Source of the DNA: Asterella californica
Lineage: Eukaryota; Streptophyta; Marchantiopsida; Marchantiales; Aytoniaceae
Direction of reading: 5' to 3'
Length of the DNA: 64,000 bases
Assembly (NCBI GenBank): GCA_036924285.1
Contig: JAYKYS010000010.1
Coordinates: forward strand, 2,294,001 to 2,358,000
Below are positions 32,279 through 43,159 of the stretch, piece after piece. A model generated the notes under the pieces. The model did not search any database, was not told the origin of the DNA, and was given only the letters and a program-made list of their open reading frames with translations. Positions within the stretch are counted from its first letter, which is position 1. The number at the start of each line of letters is the position of its first letter. Position numbers and translations under genes: made by a program.

Positions 32279-33978
32279 TTACGAGAGTGGTTTCAGAAAA
32301 CCCTTACTCCTACAGATAGGAGAATCTCTCAAGGTCTGCCGGTTTCGTTCGTGGTTCGTACGAATGGTCAGAAACTGCACAGAACGTCTATCATCTGGAC
32401 TACGAATCCTAGCGTAATGAGATCCGTCATCCATTACCTTGGTCTCCATTCGAACTGCAGTGATATAAGGCTGGCCAAGAATAACAGGATATGAAGCAGA
32501 AGACTGCACGAAGAAATGTTGATCCACATCCACATCATCTATCTTCACCTTCATGTTAGGACAAGCGCCGTATAACTCACCCTTTGGTTGTTTGTAGCAC
32601 GTAACACCCAACCATGGTTCAGCTCGATAGACCATTGACCTCTCTCATACACCTCTCGTGACATGATGTTGATCTCAGATCCGTGATCAACTAAAGCAGC
32701 AACAGGTTCAGCCAAACTTCCAAGACGAACTCGTGTAGCAGTTGTAGCACGAGCCCAATGTCTCCTTCTGAAATCACTATCAGTAGCTGGACTCTCCTCG
32801 CCAGCTTCCTCATCATCGAACTCAATAGTGTTGGTACCAGTAACTAACACTTCTTGCTGGTAGACCTGGTCATCAGCTTCCTGAAAATGCACCTTTCCAA
32901 ACTCTACATCATTCACAGAAGCTTCCACCACATCTATCATTTGACTTTCTACTTGTTCAGACATCACCTGTCTCTTGCGCTTGATGCTGTCAATGATCAG
33001 CTCGTGAAACTCTCTCTTTGCAATACCAAGAACTTCCCGGAGAGAAAACTTGATTCGCGCATCCAGTATCCTCTGCTCCAAGATGCTCTTCAGATCAGTA
33101 GAAGTTTCAATATCAGCTGCCAACTTATAAGCCGGTCCTTTCTTTTTCTTTTGGGCAGTAAACCACCTACCAGCAGTCGTTGGCTCCTGCTGGGATCTCT
33201 GCACGTCCTCCATAGGACCTGGTGCAGGTGGAGGAGCTGCAGAAGTAGACGTGATATCCTCAAGAAGAGCCGCTCGTCTCCTTGTGACTCTCCGTCTATC
33301 CCCAGTCTCCTCAAGAACTCCAGTATCAAGTTCAGAGACCTCTCGTCGACTCTTTTCCTCCACAGAAGCATCCTACCAGTAAACGTATCTATCTACATCC
33401 AAGAATGCTCTGATAGAAGCAGGATCTACAAGATCTCCTCATCCTGTGACCCTACGAATAGACTCGGCTCCTCTCTTCAGTATCTCAGAAGGAACTGGAG
33501 CCACACTCTTCTCAACAGTCCTATCTAGCAATGTAGGACTAGAAGAGACCTCAATATGCCCAGCATATACATCAGAATTTACCAATGGTGTCATTAACGC
33601 AGTTGCTGTTGCAGCAATCTAAGGTAGACTCCTCATGCCTCCTCGCCCAAACTGCGTGCTCAACGGCTCTCCAGTAGAAGAAAGGTGCAGCCTACCGTTC
33701 TGATAGCGAACCACACCGTCTCGCAAAGCAGCTGTGAGCTCTTGACAATCTCCTCGGAAATGATCAGGACTGTCACATCAAATACATCTACGAACCGGAG
33801 CTCCTCCTGGACGTGCAGCAGCAGGCGCCGGTGGTTGCTCTCTCTGCAATCCAGCTAGCTCTACCTTCAGCTCTCGCATCTGCCGAATTAGATCTTCAAT
33901 CTGGTTTTGTTGACCATGGTTCTCCGCAGGTCTATGAACAGGTGCCCTTTGTGCTGGAGCTGGCACAATTGGCATCAA
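32279..33978 (-). pseudogene. Element A gag C-terminus, zinc knuckle and protease
   Basis: The frame from 33978 contains a Pro/Ala-rich gag tail with a coiled-coil-like stretch, then a CCHC zinc knuckle (spacing C-x2-C-x4-H-x4-C) in which TGA 33778-33780 replaces the residue between the first two Cys. The same frame continues into 33363-32551 with AYKLAADIETSTDLKSILE and LREVLGIAKREFHELIID, and the aspartic protease motif LVDHGSEINIMS. A frameshift near 32590 passes to the 32635-32279 frame, which finishes the protease with YPVILGQPYI. Confidence 0.75.
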
Positions 33979-34668
33979 AGGAACTGCAGCTGGGACAACA
34001 GGTCTGGGAGCAGGGGCTGTACTTGAGGAGCAACATAAGGTGGAGTGACCACTTCTGCAAACTGACGTGCTCCCACAGCCACTCTTCCCCTCCTCTGTCT
34101 TGTCAGTACAGCCACAGCATCCTCAACTCTCCCCCAATCCATAGTAACACCTCCCTCAGCAGATCGATCAGCCAACATAAAACATAACCGATCTGCCGTA
34201 GCATCATCGGTAGCTTGCAGGAAAAGCTCTGTTCTCCTAGCATCTAGGGTTATTCGCTCTAGAGTTGAAAGTTGCCGGTATCTCCGATCAAACTCTCTCA
34301 GCAACTCACTCAGGCTCATCATAAGACCAGGTTGCTGCTCAACCCAGTCTAGAAATGTCCTTCTAGTAACTCTCTCTGAATCCTCCTCAAGAAACTCCTC
34401 TCGAAGAGATCGCTCAAAACTCATCCAAATTTCAAGATTTCTTCTCTGTACATCCCTAACTTGGTCCCGCAACTCAGGAATGACAGCTAACTCAAAACTT
34501 GCTATCATCTCAGCATCAGTAACCCTAACCAGCTCCATCTCTCGTCTATACTCACGCAGATATCTAGAAATATCTCTATCTTCAAACCTTCCACATCTGT
34601 TCACAATAGCTTGCAAAGCCTTGGTGGACTTTAACTCACCCCCTCCAAAGATCGGATGTTGTAGGACC
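33975..34668 (-). pseudogene. Element A gag, downstream of the B insertion
   Basis: Gag protein with RCGRFEDRDISRYLREY, SFELAVIPELRDQVRD and SFERSLREEFLEED, typical of the helical capsid region of Gypsy gag. Its 5' part lies at 41771-41926 on the other side of element B. With one GACC copy counted, the reading frame is continuous across the insertion, so B landed in an open gag gene. Confidence 0.8.
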
Positions 34669-35583
34669 TGTAACGATCTATGTCACACATAGGAAGTTTG
34701 TTTATTAGTAAGGTGTTTAGTTATAACTAAGTGTTGAGAATGTTTATTTTCTGCCAAAGTACTTTAAGGAGGTATCAAGTTAGTCATGACTAGCTAAAAG
34801 TTAATTATGGTTAAACTTAGCTGTACTTTTGGCAGAATTCAGATATTTGCTAAAGAGTGAGCACTACTATCTTGTCATCTTGTCTAAAAGGTAGAAAGGA
34901 GGTGGAAAGTATCCCTTATCTCCTTTTTGACTTGATATTAGTGGTTGGATTAAAGTTGTGGCCTTTGTGGGCATTAAAATCAAGAACAGATTCCACATGT
35001 TTCCTTTTTAGTGGGTCCTAGTGTAGAAGGGGGTGGAAATTTGAGATTCCTTGAGAATATTCCAGAATCATTCTAGAAGTTGTTGACTTTGAAGGAATAA
35101 GCCCATGTGAAAAGGTATAAAGCCCATGTGATTAATGCTTTTACCTTAAGTAATATTTTAGTAAAACTCGATAAAAAGTAGTTACGACTGAGTTACCGGA
35201 AGATACCAAAGTAAAAACCTAGAATGTATAAATAGAGGAGTAGAGAAGAGCTCCTCATCCTTGTTTTCACATCGTCGTAATGACAACTTGAGTAATATAG
35301 AGAGTGTGGGATAATTTTATCATATGAGAACTTGAGAGACGTCGTTAGAATGGAGGATTTAGTTGATGAGTTTATGGAGATTTTTAGTTGATAAGTTTGT
35401 GGGTGTATGAATGAGTGAACTTAGCATTTTTCGCTTCAAGATTCATGGTGTGCTTCCCTCAAAGCCATCAGAGGTGACCCTTGAGTGAGAGACAGATCCG
35501 ACATTTGCAGATTCATCGATGACGATCGTGGAGGTTCAGAGATCGAGGGGGTAGTTGATCGATGCGATCGTGGAGGGTATACA
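34669..35583 (+). repeat. 5' LTR of B (915 bp)
   Basis: Nearly identical to 40859-41770, with a few percent differences by eye, many of them C/T. It contains a TATAAATAGAGGAG promoter-like box near 35228. Confidence 0.92.
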
Positions 35584-35587
35584 TTTT

Positions 35588-35604
35588 TGGTTCCGTTGTC
35601 GGGA
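35588..35604 (+). promoter_or_regulatory. Primer binding site of B, tRNA-Asp-like
   Basis: TGGTTCCGTTGTCGGGA starts 4 bases after the 5' LTR. It resembles the TGGCGCCGTTGCCGGGGA site used by many Athila/Tat plant elements. Confidence 0.65.
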
Positions 35605-35865
35605 CCTCATTTGAAGAGATCATTGAAAATGTTTAGAGTTCAGTTTTATATTAGACAAAAAGAGATTATGAGAGAACACATCGAGAGAACGTTGGGAGGA
35701 GAGAGAGCTAACGCGATGTTAGCAACATTGAAACCTTTTGTGTATCCCGTAGTGATCTATGACGCATTTGAGGTTATTCTTTACATCTTGTTCACTTAGA
35801 AAGAGTTGAAAGGGGATGAAACAAGAGTTTAGAGAAAGGAGGAGAGAGAAGTATTAGAGGAGAAA

Positions 35866-36300
35866 AATTTCCGAGTTTGAGGATTTCTGCTCTCTGCAAA
35901 ATTTTTACTGTCATTGTCAGATTTTCTGTGAATTTTATTTTCTAGTGAAACTTTCCAGGATTGTAGCTTGGCTGATAACCTATCTACGACAAAAGAAATC
36001 ATAGGAAAAGGTGGTCTAGAGAGGGAGCAATGAATTTTCAAAGTTGAGGGGGTCTTTTCGTGAGAGTTGAGGAATTCTATTCGCTGGAGAAAGTTTACAG
36101 TCGTTGTCAGATTTTCTGTGAATTTTATTTTCCTGAGAAACTTTCCAGTGTTTTAGATTGGCTGATAAGCTATCTAAGACAACATAAATCAGGAGAAAAG
36201 GTGGTATGGAGAGAGAGCCATGAATTTTCAAAGATGAGGGGGTTGAAAGTCATGAGAGAAATGAAAATATACAAATTTCAGTTCTCTAAAAATTTGTACA
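35866..36300 (+). repeat. 190-bp tandem repeat in leader of B
   Basis: TCAGATTTTCTGTGAATTTT recurs at 35917 and 36107, and TGAATTTTCAAAG at 36031 and 36221. There are about two and a third units. A similar leader repeat is not seen in A or C. Confidence 0.85.
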
Positions 36301-36458
36301 GTCAGCACCATCTCTTTTGATTAAGGAATTTTCCATTGAAACTTCATTAGTAAGTATCTTGGAGGTTGAGCTACTGGAGATCACAAAAATCTTGGAGAGA
36401 TCTCTTACCGATTAAGAGATATACGGTTCGACATACAAGGAGATCTTGACGATACGTC

Positions 36459-36776
36459 ATGAGGAATCCAGTTCGAGTGTCGAGGTTGAAGAAAAGACGT
36501 TTGGGAGTTAGAACGGAGACGGAAAAGCCAAAGTTAAGTATAGAGGCGTTGCGATCAAGCATCTATTGCAAGTGGGGTGCCATTTCTGCTTTATATCAAG
36601 AAGCTTCTGCGAGCATCGGCGCAGATGCAAAGAAGGTTGAGTTCAAAGTATCATTCACTATAGAGGCCACGAATGCTCCTGGCGAAGTAGAGTGTGATCC
36701 ATACAAAAGTGACTTTAAGATGTCTGCTAGGATTAGTACAGATGATGGTCATGAGGATCTTATCATGGACTCTTAA
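36459..36776 (+). CDS. Element B leader ORF, unknown product
   Basis: A 105-codon open frame downstream of the leader repeats. It contains VEFKVSFTIEATNAPGEVEC and has a basic N-terminus. It shares the frame of the following CCHC ORF (36900-37391), so the two may be parts of one broken protein. No domain is recognised. Confidence 0.35.
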   Translation: MRNPVRVSRLKKRRLGVRTETEKPKLSIEALRSSIYCKWGAISALYQEASASIGADAKKVEFKVSFTIEATNAPGEVECDPYKSDFKMSARISTDDGHEDLIMDS

Positions 36777-36899
36777 TTTTAGATTGGATTTTATTTCGTG
36801 TATAGCATGTATAATACACGATTTTCAATTTAAAGCTCGAAAGAGTTAAGAAAGTGATGTAGAGTTATTTTCCTCAAAGATATTTTGTCCACTTAATGG

Positions 36900-37391
36900 T
36901 TGAGAAGGTGCAACATGAGTGGAAGTTCGAAAGATTGGAAAGTTAGACTTAGAAACCTTCCTCAAGGTTTAGATGTCATAGTAAGTGTCGGAGAGAGCTC
37001 GAAAGATGTTATCGTTGAGTTTGAGAACCCTAGTACAAGACCTCAAGTAGAATCTCTGAGGAGAAGAGTAGAAACCGACTTGTGGTGTTATTTTTGTAGA
37101 CGGTTGAGACATAAAGTAGTGAATTGTCCAACTAGAATCAGAACCGAGAGAGCTAAAGGGAAGTGGGAGTTTACGGATTTAAGTCTTCAAGTGGGTCCAT
37201 CGTCACCAGTGCCAATTCATCTTCTAGGAGAAGATCCTTGTCCAAGTTGTGAAGTGGGTGATCTATCAAGAGGACACAAGTGCGTCGATGTGACCACCCT
37301 ACTTACGTCAGTAGTCGAGAAGTTGGACGAGACTCAAAGAGCTGAGACGGAGAAGTTGTCGACTTTAAAAGAGGACTCGGCTGAGTTGTGA
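36900..37391 (+). CDS. Element B CCHC zinc-knuckle ORF upstream of capsid
   Basis: A 163-codon open frame. LWCYFCRRLRHKVVNC (about residues 76-90) is a perfect C-x2-C-x4-H-x4-C nucleocapsid knuckle. Before it lies KVRLRNLPQGLDVIVSV, and after it a second Cys cluster (CPSCE) and an acidic, coiled-coil-like end (SVVEKLDETQRAETEKL). The position is odd: nucleocapsid knuckles normally follow the capsid domain, but here the capsid-like sequence starts later, at about 37605. It may be an additional 5' gene of this family or a rearranged gag. Confidence 0.55.
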   Translation: MRRCNMSGSSKDWKVRLRNLPQGLDVIVSVGESSKDVIVEFENPSTRPQVESLRRRVETDLWCYFCRRLRHKVVNCPTRIRTERAKGKWEFTDLSLQVGPSSPVPIHLLGEDPCPSCEVGDLSRGHKCVDVTTLLTSVVEKLDETQRAETEKLSTLKEDSAEL

Positions 37392-37604
37392 TGGAGATCG
37401 TCATTCGGATGGTGGAGAAGACGGTGATGCGACTCAGACTCATGATTACCTTGGGAGAAGACATGGCACAAGAGGTGTTGTTACAACCATTTCTTTTTAT
37501 TTTACCTATAGTAGATTATTCGCGAATGGAATTGGTGATGTTCGTACTCTTTTAGCGAGTAGTTATTGCACAAAAATTAGAAGGGTAGAAAGAATAGTTA
37601 CAAG

Positions 37605-38833
37605 ATGGAGAAGTTATCAGTGTTTCATGGGAAGGACAATGAAGATGTAGAACCATTTGTACGAGATTTCAAAAGGGGTTGCATCGAAACAACGTGAGAA
37701 GGAAGGAAGAATGGGTGTTGTTACTGCCAGAGTTTTTAGAAGATTTTGCTCTTACGTGGTATGAAGACCGAGTGAAGAGCAAGACACCTAGTGCAGTTGA
37801 GGACACATGGGAGACGTTGAGTAACGCTCTCATCAAAGAGTTTCTTCCAGAAGAGAGTTATGAGAAGCTCATGGTGGAGCTTACTCATTTGAAGCAACGG
37901 GACGACAAGAAAGTTCGGCAATATGCCGAAAGGGTGGATAAGTTGGAGCAACGATTTCGGACGGTCTTATGGAAGAGTGGAGACAATGTGGAGCTAACGA
38001 AGGAAGAGTTGAGTGAGGCAGAGATTGTGAGAAGACTCTCTACACTGAAGTTTGGTATCAATGTCACTCAAGAAGAGAAAAGTAGATTCCTAGATATATT
38101 TCAAAAATATATCCATGTGTTTGCTTTCAGCTACAAAGATTTGAAGGAGGTGACTCTCGAGACTCACGAATTGGAGGAGCACGCAAGACTAGTTCGACAG
38201 AAGCAGAGAAAGGTCAATCCCACAACGGCAATGATGGTCAAGGAGGAGATAGACAAGTTGAAGGAGGCAAGTTTCATCTACGAGGTGGAGAACTCAGAAT
38301 GGGTTTCACCCATTGTGATTGTCAAGAAGAAGAATGGTAAGCTGCGAGTGTGCATAGACTATAAGAAGCTGAATGCAGTTACCAAGAAGGATTATTATCC
38401 TCTACCATTTATAGATGAGATTTTGGAGGAAGTTGCTGATCATGAGTGGTACAGTTTTGGTGATGGTTATAGTGAGTATAACCAGATCAAGATAGCACAG
38501 GAGTACCAACGGTTGACTACTTTCACTACTCCTTGGGAAACATTTGCATTTCGAGTAATGCCATTCAGACTGTGTAATGCTCCGGCCACGTTTCAGAGGT
38601 TCATGAATAAGGTGTTTGAACCATTCATAAGAAAGTTTGTCCGTGATTTTATTGACGATTTTTGCGTGTACGGACGAAAGGAGGATCACTTTGATCATGT
38701 AATCAAAGTTTTGCAGCGGTTGGAGCAAGCCAACGCTTCTCTAAATCCAAAGAAGTGCATCTTTGGCTGCGAAGAAGGTCTGTTGTTATGGCACATCATT
38801 TCCAAGAATGGGATTGCGGTAGATCTTGAGTAG
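37605..38833 (+). pseudogene. Element B capsid fused to reverse transcriptase, no protease
   Basis: A gag-type start at 37605 (LSVFHGKDNEDVEPFVRDF) is interrupted by a frameshift near 37665. The frame from 37679 then runs as one ORF of 384 codons. Residues 1-125 are capsid-like (ALTWYEDRV, ALIKEFLPEESYEKL, LKQRDDKKVRQYAERV). They pass without stop into the pre-RT and RT: IFQKYIHVFAFSYKDL, ASFIYEVENSEWVSPIVIVK, LRVCIDYKKLNAVT, the D-containing SFGDGYSEYNQIKIA block (usually DGFSGYNQ) and the catalytic box FIDD in FVRDFIDDFCVYG. No D-S/T-G protease motif or second knuckle lies between, so gag and pol are fused by a deletion. TAG 38831-38833 ends this ORF in frame. Confidence 0.85.
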
Positions 38834-39553
38834 GTGAAGAAGATTGTGGATCTTCCATTTCTGATCAACTTGACAAAGTTGAGGCAGTTTCTTGGCATGG
38901 TTGGATATTATCGTAGGTTTGTCTTTTTCTTCTCAAACAAAGCAATAGCTTTGACTATGTACATGAAGAAGAGAGTTGATTTTGACTTGATAGTACATGA
39001 TCAGAAGGCAAAGGAAGCATTTGAGGAGCTGCAAAAGGCATTAGTGACAGCTTCTATACTTGTTAAACCTGAGTGGAGTAAATCATTTATTCTGTATACG
39101 GATGCCTCCAATGTAGCAATCGGATGTACATTAAGTCAGTTAGATGGAGACGAGCATGATCATCCTATAGCTTATGCTAGTAGGCAGATGGTTCCAGCGA
39201 AGAAGAATTACTCCGTGACTGAACGAGAAGGATTAGCGGTGATCTTTGGATTGAAGAAGTTTTGACACTACTTGCTAGGAGGGAAATTTTCCATAGTCAT
39301 AGATCACAAGGCTTTAAAGTATATCTTTAATAAGCCTAATGCCGAAGGTCGTATTGCTCGTTGGAAGATCTTTCTAACAGAATATGATTACGTGATCGAA
39401 GATAGACTAGGGAAAAAGCATGCGAATGCTGATCTTTTGTTGAGGGCTTATGATGATGAGGGAGAAGAACCGTTTGATGATTCATTTCCAGACGAACATC
39501 CAATGACCATCACAAGCATTGAGGAGATACCGGACGAGTACAAGGAAATCTAG
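38834..39553 (+). pseudogene. Element B RT thumb and RNase H
   Basis: Same frame as the RT. LRQFLGMVGYYRRFV (RT thumb) is followed by RNase H: ILYTDASNVAIGCTLSQ (Asp), AVIFGLKKF, VIDHKALKYIF (Asp) and HANADLLLRA. TGA 39263-39265 sits where relatives have Arg before HYLLG (CGA to TGA). TAG 39551-39553 ends the block. Only substitutions, no frameshifts, break this part. Confidence 0.85.
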
Positions 39554-39586
39554 AATTTCTTTGCAGATGGCTCTTTTCCAGAAGGT

Positions 39587-40796
39587 ATGCATACCCGAGA
39601 ACGTAACGCATTGATCAGGAGATGCAAACCTTACACCATGGTGGAGGGAATTCTGTTTCATCAAGGAGCAGATGGGTTACTAAGGAGAGCAGTTGGTCAG
39701 AAGGAGGCATTCAAGCTAATGCACGAGTTTCACGACGAAACTGTTTGCGGAGGTCACTTTGCTGGTAAGATAACAGCCTTCAAGATTTTGGATGCGGGTT
39801 ATCACTGGAGAGGGATTTTCAAAGAGTGTTTAGACTATTGCAAAACTTGTGACGTATGTCAAGCATTTGCTCTAAAGTCTATTAGAACACCTCCGTTAAG
39901 ATCAATTTCAGTATTAGGGCCGTTTGAGAAGTGAGGTATTGACTTTATAGGTCCTCTTAATAAGACACCTCGAGGCAATAGATACATTGTAGTCGCCACT
40001 GACTATTGTACCAAGTGGGTAGAGGCTAGACCTTTGAAGAGGACTAATGAAACAAAAATCGGTAGATTCCTATGGGAGAGGATCATCACCAGATTTGGAT
40101 GTCCGTTAGAGTTGGTCTCAAATAGAGGAGGAGAGTTTGTAGGGAGCATGACTACTGCTATGCTACAACACTTTTCTATCAAGCCACGAGTAACAACCTC
40201 ATACAAACCAAATGCTAATGGTCTTGCAGAGAAGACCAATTTTACACTCTGTATGATGCTCACCAAAGATGCTGGTGTTGAGACTGCGAAACATACTTGG
40301 GATAAGAGACTACATGCCATCTTATGGGAGTATCGAACGAAAACAAAAACTTCTACTGGGTACTCCCCATTTCGACTGATTTATGGAGTGGAGTCCAAGT
40401 TGCCCATCCAATTCGAATTGGATACTTTTCAAACTATTCAACGAAAGTTGAAGAGGTCGAGAGGAGAAGACGTGGTCAGATCAAGAAGGGAGCAACTCAT
40501 GGAGTTGGAAGAGACCCGAGCGGTAGCAATGATCCGGATGGAAAGAGCTCAGGCGTATCAAAAGAAGAGTTACGACAAACGGTTGGGCAAGAGGGAGGTA
40601 AAACCTTTTCAAGTCAGATTGGGTTATGTTGTATGATGCTAGCAGATTCAAGAGGGCTAGGAAGAAGTTTCTTCCGAGATATTTTGGTCCTTTTGTTGTA
40701 GATAAGGTGTGGAGCAACTTCCCATATGACCTTCAGGATTTGGGAGGGAGATTCGATCGGGTCAACCATGACAAGTTGAAGTTGTTTCATCGATGA
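39587..40796 (+). pseudogene. Element B integrase
   Basis: The HHCC zinc domain (EFHDETVCGGH then CKTCDVC) lies in 39587-39934. TGA 39932-39934 stands where relatives have Trp before GIDFIGPL, which carries the first catalytic Asp. The core continues in the same frame through VATDYCTKWVEARPL and ELVSNRGGEFVG, where the second catalytic Asp is Asn (codon 40121-40123). It ends with NGLAEKTNFTL (Glu kept) and YSPFRLIYGVESKLPIQFE. A 1-base frameshift near 40630 leads to the C-terminal RYFGPFVVDKVW and to the final stop at 40794-40796. No chromodomain is seen. Confidence 0.85.
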
Positions 40797-40858
40797 AAGT
40801 TCTCTCTTCACTCCGAAGACGGAGCGAAAATTTAGTCCGGGGGTAAAATGTAACGACT

Positions 40859-41770
40859 TATGTTACACATAGGAAGTTTGTCTATTAGTAAGGTGTTTAG
40901 TTATAACTAAGTGTTGAGAATGTTTATTTGCTGCCAAAGTACTTTAAGGAGGTATCAAGTTAGTCATGACTAGCTAAAAGTTAGTTATGGTTAAACTTAG
41001 CTGTATTTTTGGCAGAATTCATATATTTGTTAAAGAGTGAACACTACTATCTTGTCATCTTGTCATCTTGTCTAAAAGGTAGAAAGGAGGTGGAAAGTAT
41101 CCATTATCTCCTTTTTGACTTGATATTAGTGGTTGGATTAAAGTTGTGGACTTTGTGGACATTAAAAACAAGAAGAGATTCCACATGTTTCCTTTTTAGT
41201 GGGTCCTAGTGTAGAGGAAGGTGGAAATTCGAGATTCCTTAAGAATATTCTAGAATCATTCTAGAAGTTGTTGACTTTGAAGGAATAAGCCCATGTGAAA
41301 AGGTATAAAGCCCATGTGATTAATGCTTTTATCTTAAGTAATATCTTAGTAAAACCCGGTAAAAGTAGTTACAGCAGAATTACCGGAAGATACCAAAGTA
41401 AAAACCTAGAATGTATAAATAGAGGAGTAGAGAAGAGCTCCTCATTCTTGTTTTCACATCGTCGTAATGACAACTTGAGTAATATAGAGAGTGTGGGATA
41501 TTTTTAACATGTGAGAACTTGAGAGACGTCGTTAGAATGGAGGATTTTAGTTGATGAGTTTATGGAGATTTTTAGTTGATAAGTTTGTAGGTGTATGAAT
41601 GAGTGAATTTAGCATTTTTCCCTTCAAGATTCATGGTGTGCTTCCCTCAAAGCCATCAGAGGTGACCCTTGAGTGAGAGACAGGTTCGACATTTGCAGAT
41701 TCATCGATGACGATCGTGGAGGTTGAGAGATCGGGGGGTAGTTGATCGATGAGATCGTTGAGGGTTTACA
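40859..41770 (+). repeat. 3' LTR of B (912 bp)
   Basis: Partner of 34669-35583. It is preceded by CCGGGGGTAAAA as polypurine tract and contains a small in-place duplication (TCTTGTCA near 41050) not present in the 5' LTR. Confidence 0.92.
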
Positions 41771-41926
41771 GACCAGGGCCTCAAGCGTCTTCAAGATCTC
41801 AGCCGTGTCTAGATCAGATGCAGATGTCGTTGTAGAAGACGCAGGTGCAGTTGACGGTGCAGCAGTAGACGTTGATGCTCCAGCCTCAGAGGCAGCAGTA
41901 GCAGCAGCTCCACTCTTGCGATCCAT
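41771..41926 (-). pseudogene. Element A gag, N-terminal part
   Basis: It begins at ATG 41926 (minus strand) with MDRKSGAAATAASEAG and a low-complexity Ala/Ser/Thr stretch. DTAEILKTLEALV is the last part before element B. The frame continues beyond B at 34668. An upstream in-frame TTG would extend it by 12 codons, but the ATG is the better start. Confidence 0.75.
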
Positions 41927-41990
41927 CTCTTCTCCTTGTAGCAACTCAACCTTCTCAATCAATCACCCCAAGATCTCTCAGTGGAAGCAC

Positions 41991-42897
41991 CAGATAGCTA
42001 TTTCGACCTATAACAGGAAATTGGCTCGATCAACTTCGAAGTTTCTTACAGGATTTGCAATACACAGCTTGCCAAACACTCCTGTGAAGTTGGACCTCCT
42101 GATTGTACACAAAACTCCAGATCTCGTTCTCTGAAGTTGCTGCTCTAGATTGCGAGCTTTTCAGACCCCCTCAGCTTCAGCTGCCGCCCTGAATTACTCA
42201 GTAACTCAAATCACTTGAAACTTTTTTGAGAGTCGTAGCTCGGCTGACAGTGAACGCAACCACGAAGTTTTGAAGCAATTTTCTCAATTCTGCTGCAATT
42301 GACACTCAAAACCCCAAAATCAACAAAAGTGATGCAGTTTTGGCACAATCTGAACTTCAAGTGGACATAACTCCTTGTTTATTGATCCAAATCGATCAAA
42401 AATTTCACTGAAAGTGCTTGGCTCGATGAGCTCTATCTCCCTGTGCTCTCCGATTTTGCAGTACCCTCACCAATTGCTCGAAATCCACTCTAGAGCTCTG
42501 TTTCTAAACTTAGAGTTTTACAAAAGACAAAAATGGACCAATGGGAGTTCATAGCTCCACTTGACTGTCCTTTTGTGCCTTAAACTACCTGGTAACTTAC
42601 CTACACTCATAGGCTACCACGTCAAGCCCCCTAGAGTGCCAGCGTAAAACTTAAACTACCTAAAACGACACGCAGCCCCGAAAAATAACTTAAATCAGCT
42701 AGAAAGTGTGCATGGGTGACACACAAATACAACCCATGATCTTAAGCCCTATCAACATGGTAATCAACCTACTAAGACTCAAAATATATAACATCTTCCA
42801 AAAATGGACTTCTCTGAGGTCTTAACTTCACTCAGAGAGACTAACGCCTGACAGAGAAGTGAATCATTTACTATGTGAAAGGATTTACATCACGACA
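41991..42897 (-). repeat. 5' LTR of A, truncated (907 bp)
   Basis: It matches 27692-28599. It lacks the last 410 bp of the LTR, and the gag leader starts directly at the breakpoint (TGGTGCTTCC on the minus strand), so the LTR end and probably the primer site were deleted together. Confidence 0.8.
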
Positions 42898-43159
42898 CCG
42901 TTTGACACTTAGGAGGTTCCTGATCTTATCCTAACGGTCTAACAGCGTGTTGCATCTCGACTAGTATATAAGGGGCATGCTCTATGAGTATTGCAATCTT
43001 CGATCGATCAATCAAGTGTACATAATAACTTTGTATAAAGAGGATTTATAATTTTAGAAAAAACTTGTGCAGTATATCTGAATGCAATGTTGTGTGATAA
43101 GTGAACGTTTGGATCTGTGTACAAGAGGCTCCGACATATTGATGTAATTCAAAGTAACA
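42898..43159 (+). repeat. 5' LTR of C, second part
   Basis: It continues the LTR begun at 27077 and ends AAAGTAACA. It contains a TATATAAGGGGC box near 42965 that also occurs in the 3' LTR. Confidence 0.88.

Larger units (their letters stand above)
34669..41770 (+). mobile_element. LTR retrotransposon B (Ty3/Gypsy), inserted in gag of A
   Basis: The youngest layer, 7.1 kb on the + strand. LTRs with TG..CA ends (TGTAACGA..TACA) occupy 34669-35583 and 40859-41770, and GACC is duplicated at 34665-34668 and 41771-41774. A tRNA-Asp-like primer site follows the 5' LTR, and a G-rich polypurine tract (about 40848-40858) precedes the 3' LTR. Internal order: repeat-bearing leader, two small ORFs (the second with a CCHC knuckle), capsid-RT fusion, RNase H, integrase. 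The protease is missing. Confidence 0.92.
27279..42897 (-). mobile_element. LTR retrotransposon A (Ty3/Gypsy), inserted in 5' LTR of C
   Basis: The minus-strand element has ends TGTCG..CGACA and a 4-bp target duplication CCGT (27275-27278 and 42898-42901). Order on the minus strand: truncated 5' LTR (42897-41991), gag, protease, RT-RNase H, integrase, polypurine tract (GGAGGGGGTGGA just before 28599), 3' LTR (28599-27279). Element B interrupts gag. The polymerase type (IPFLDDIPMKG) and integrase wording differ clearly from B and C. Several stops and at least two frameshifts make it non-functional. Confidence 0.9.
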
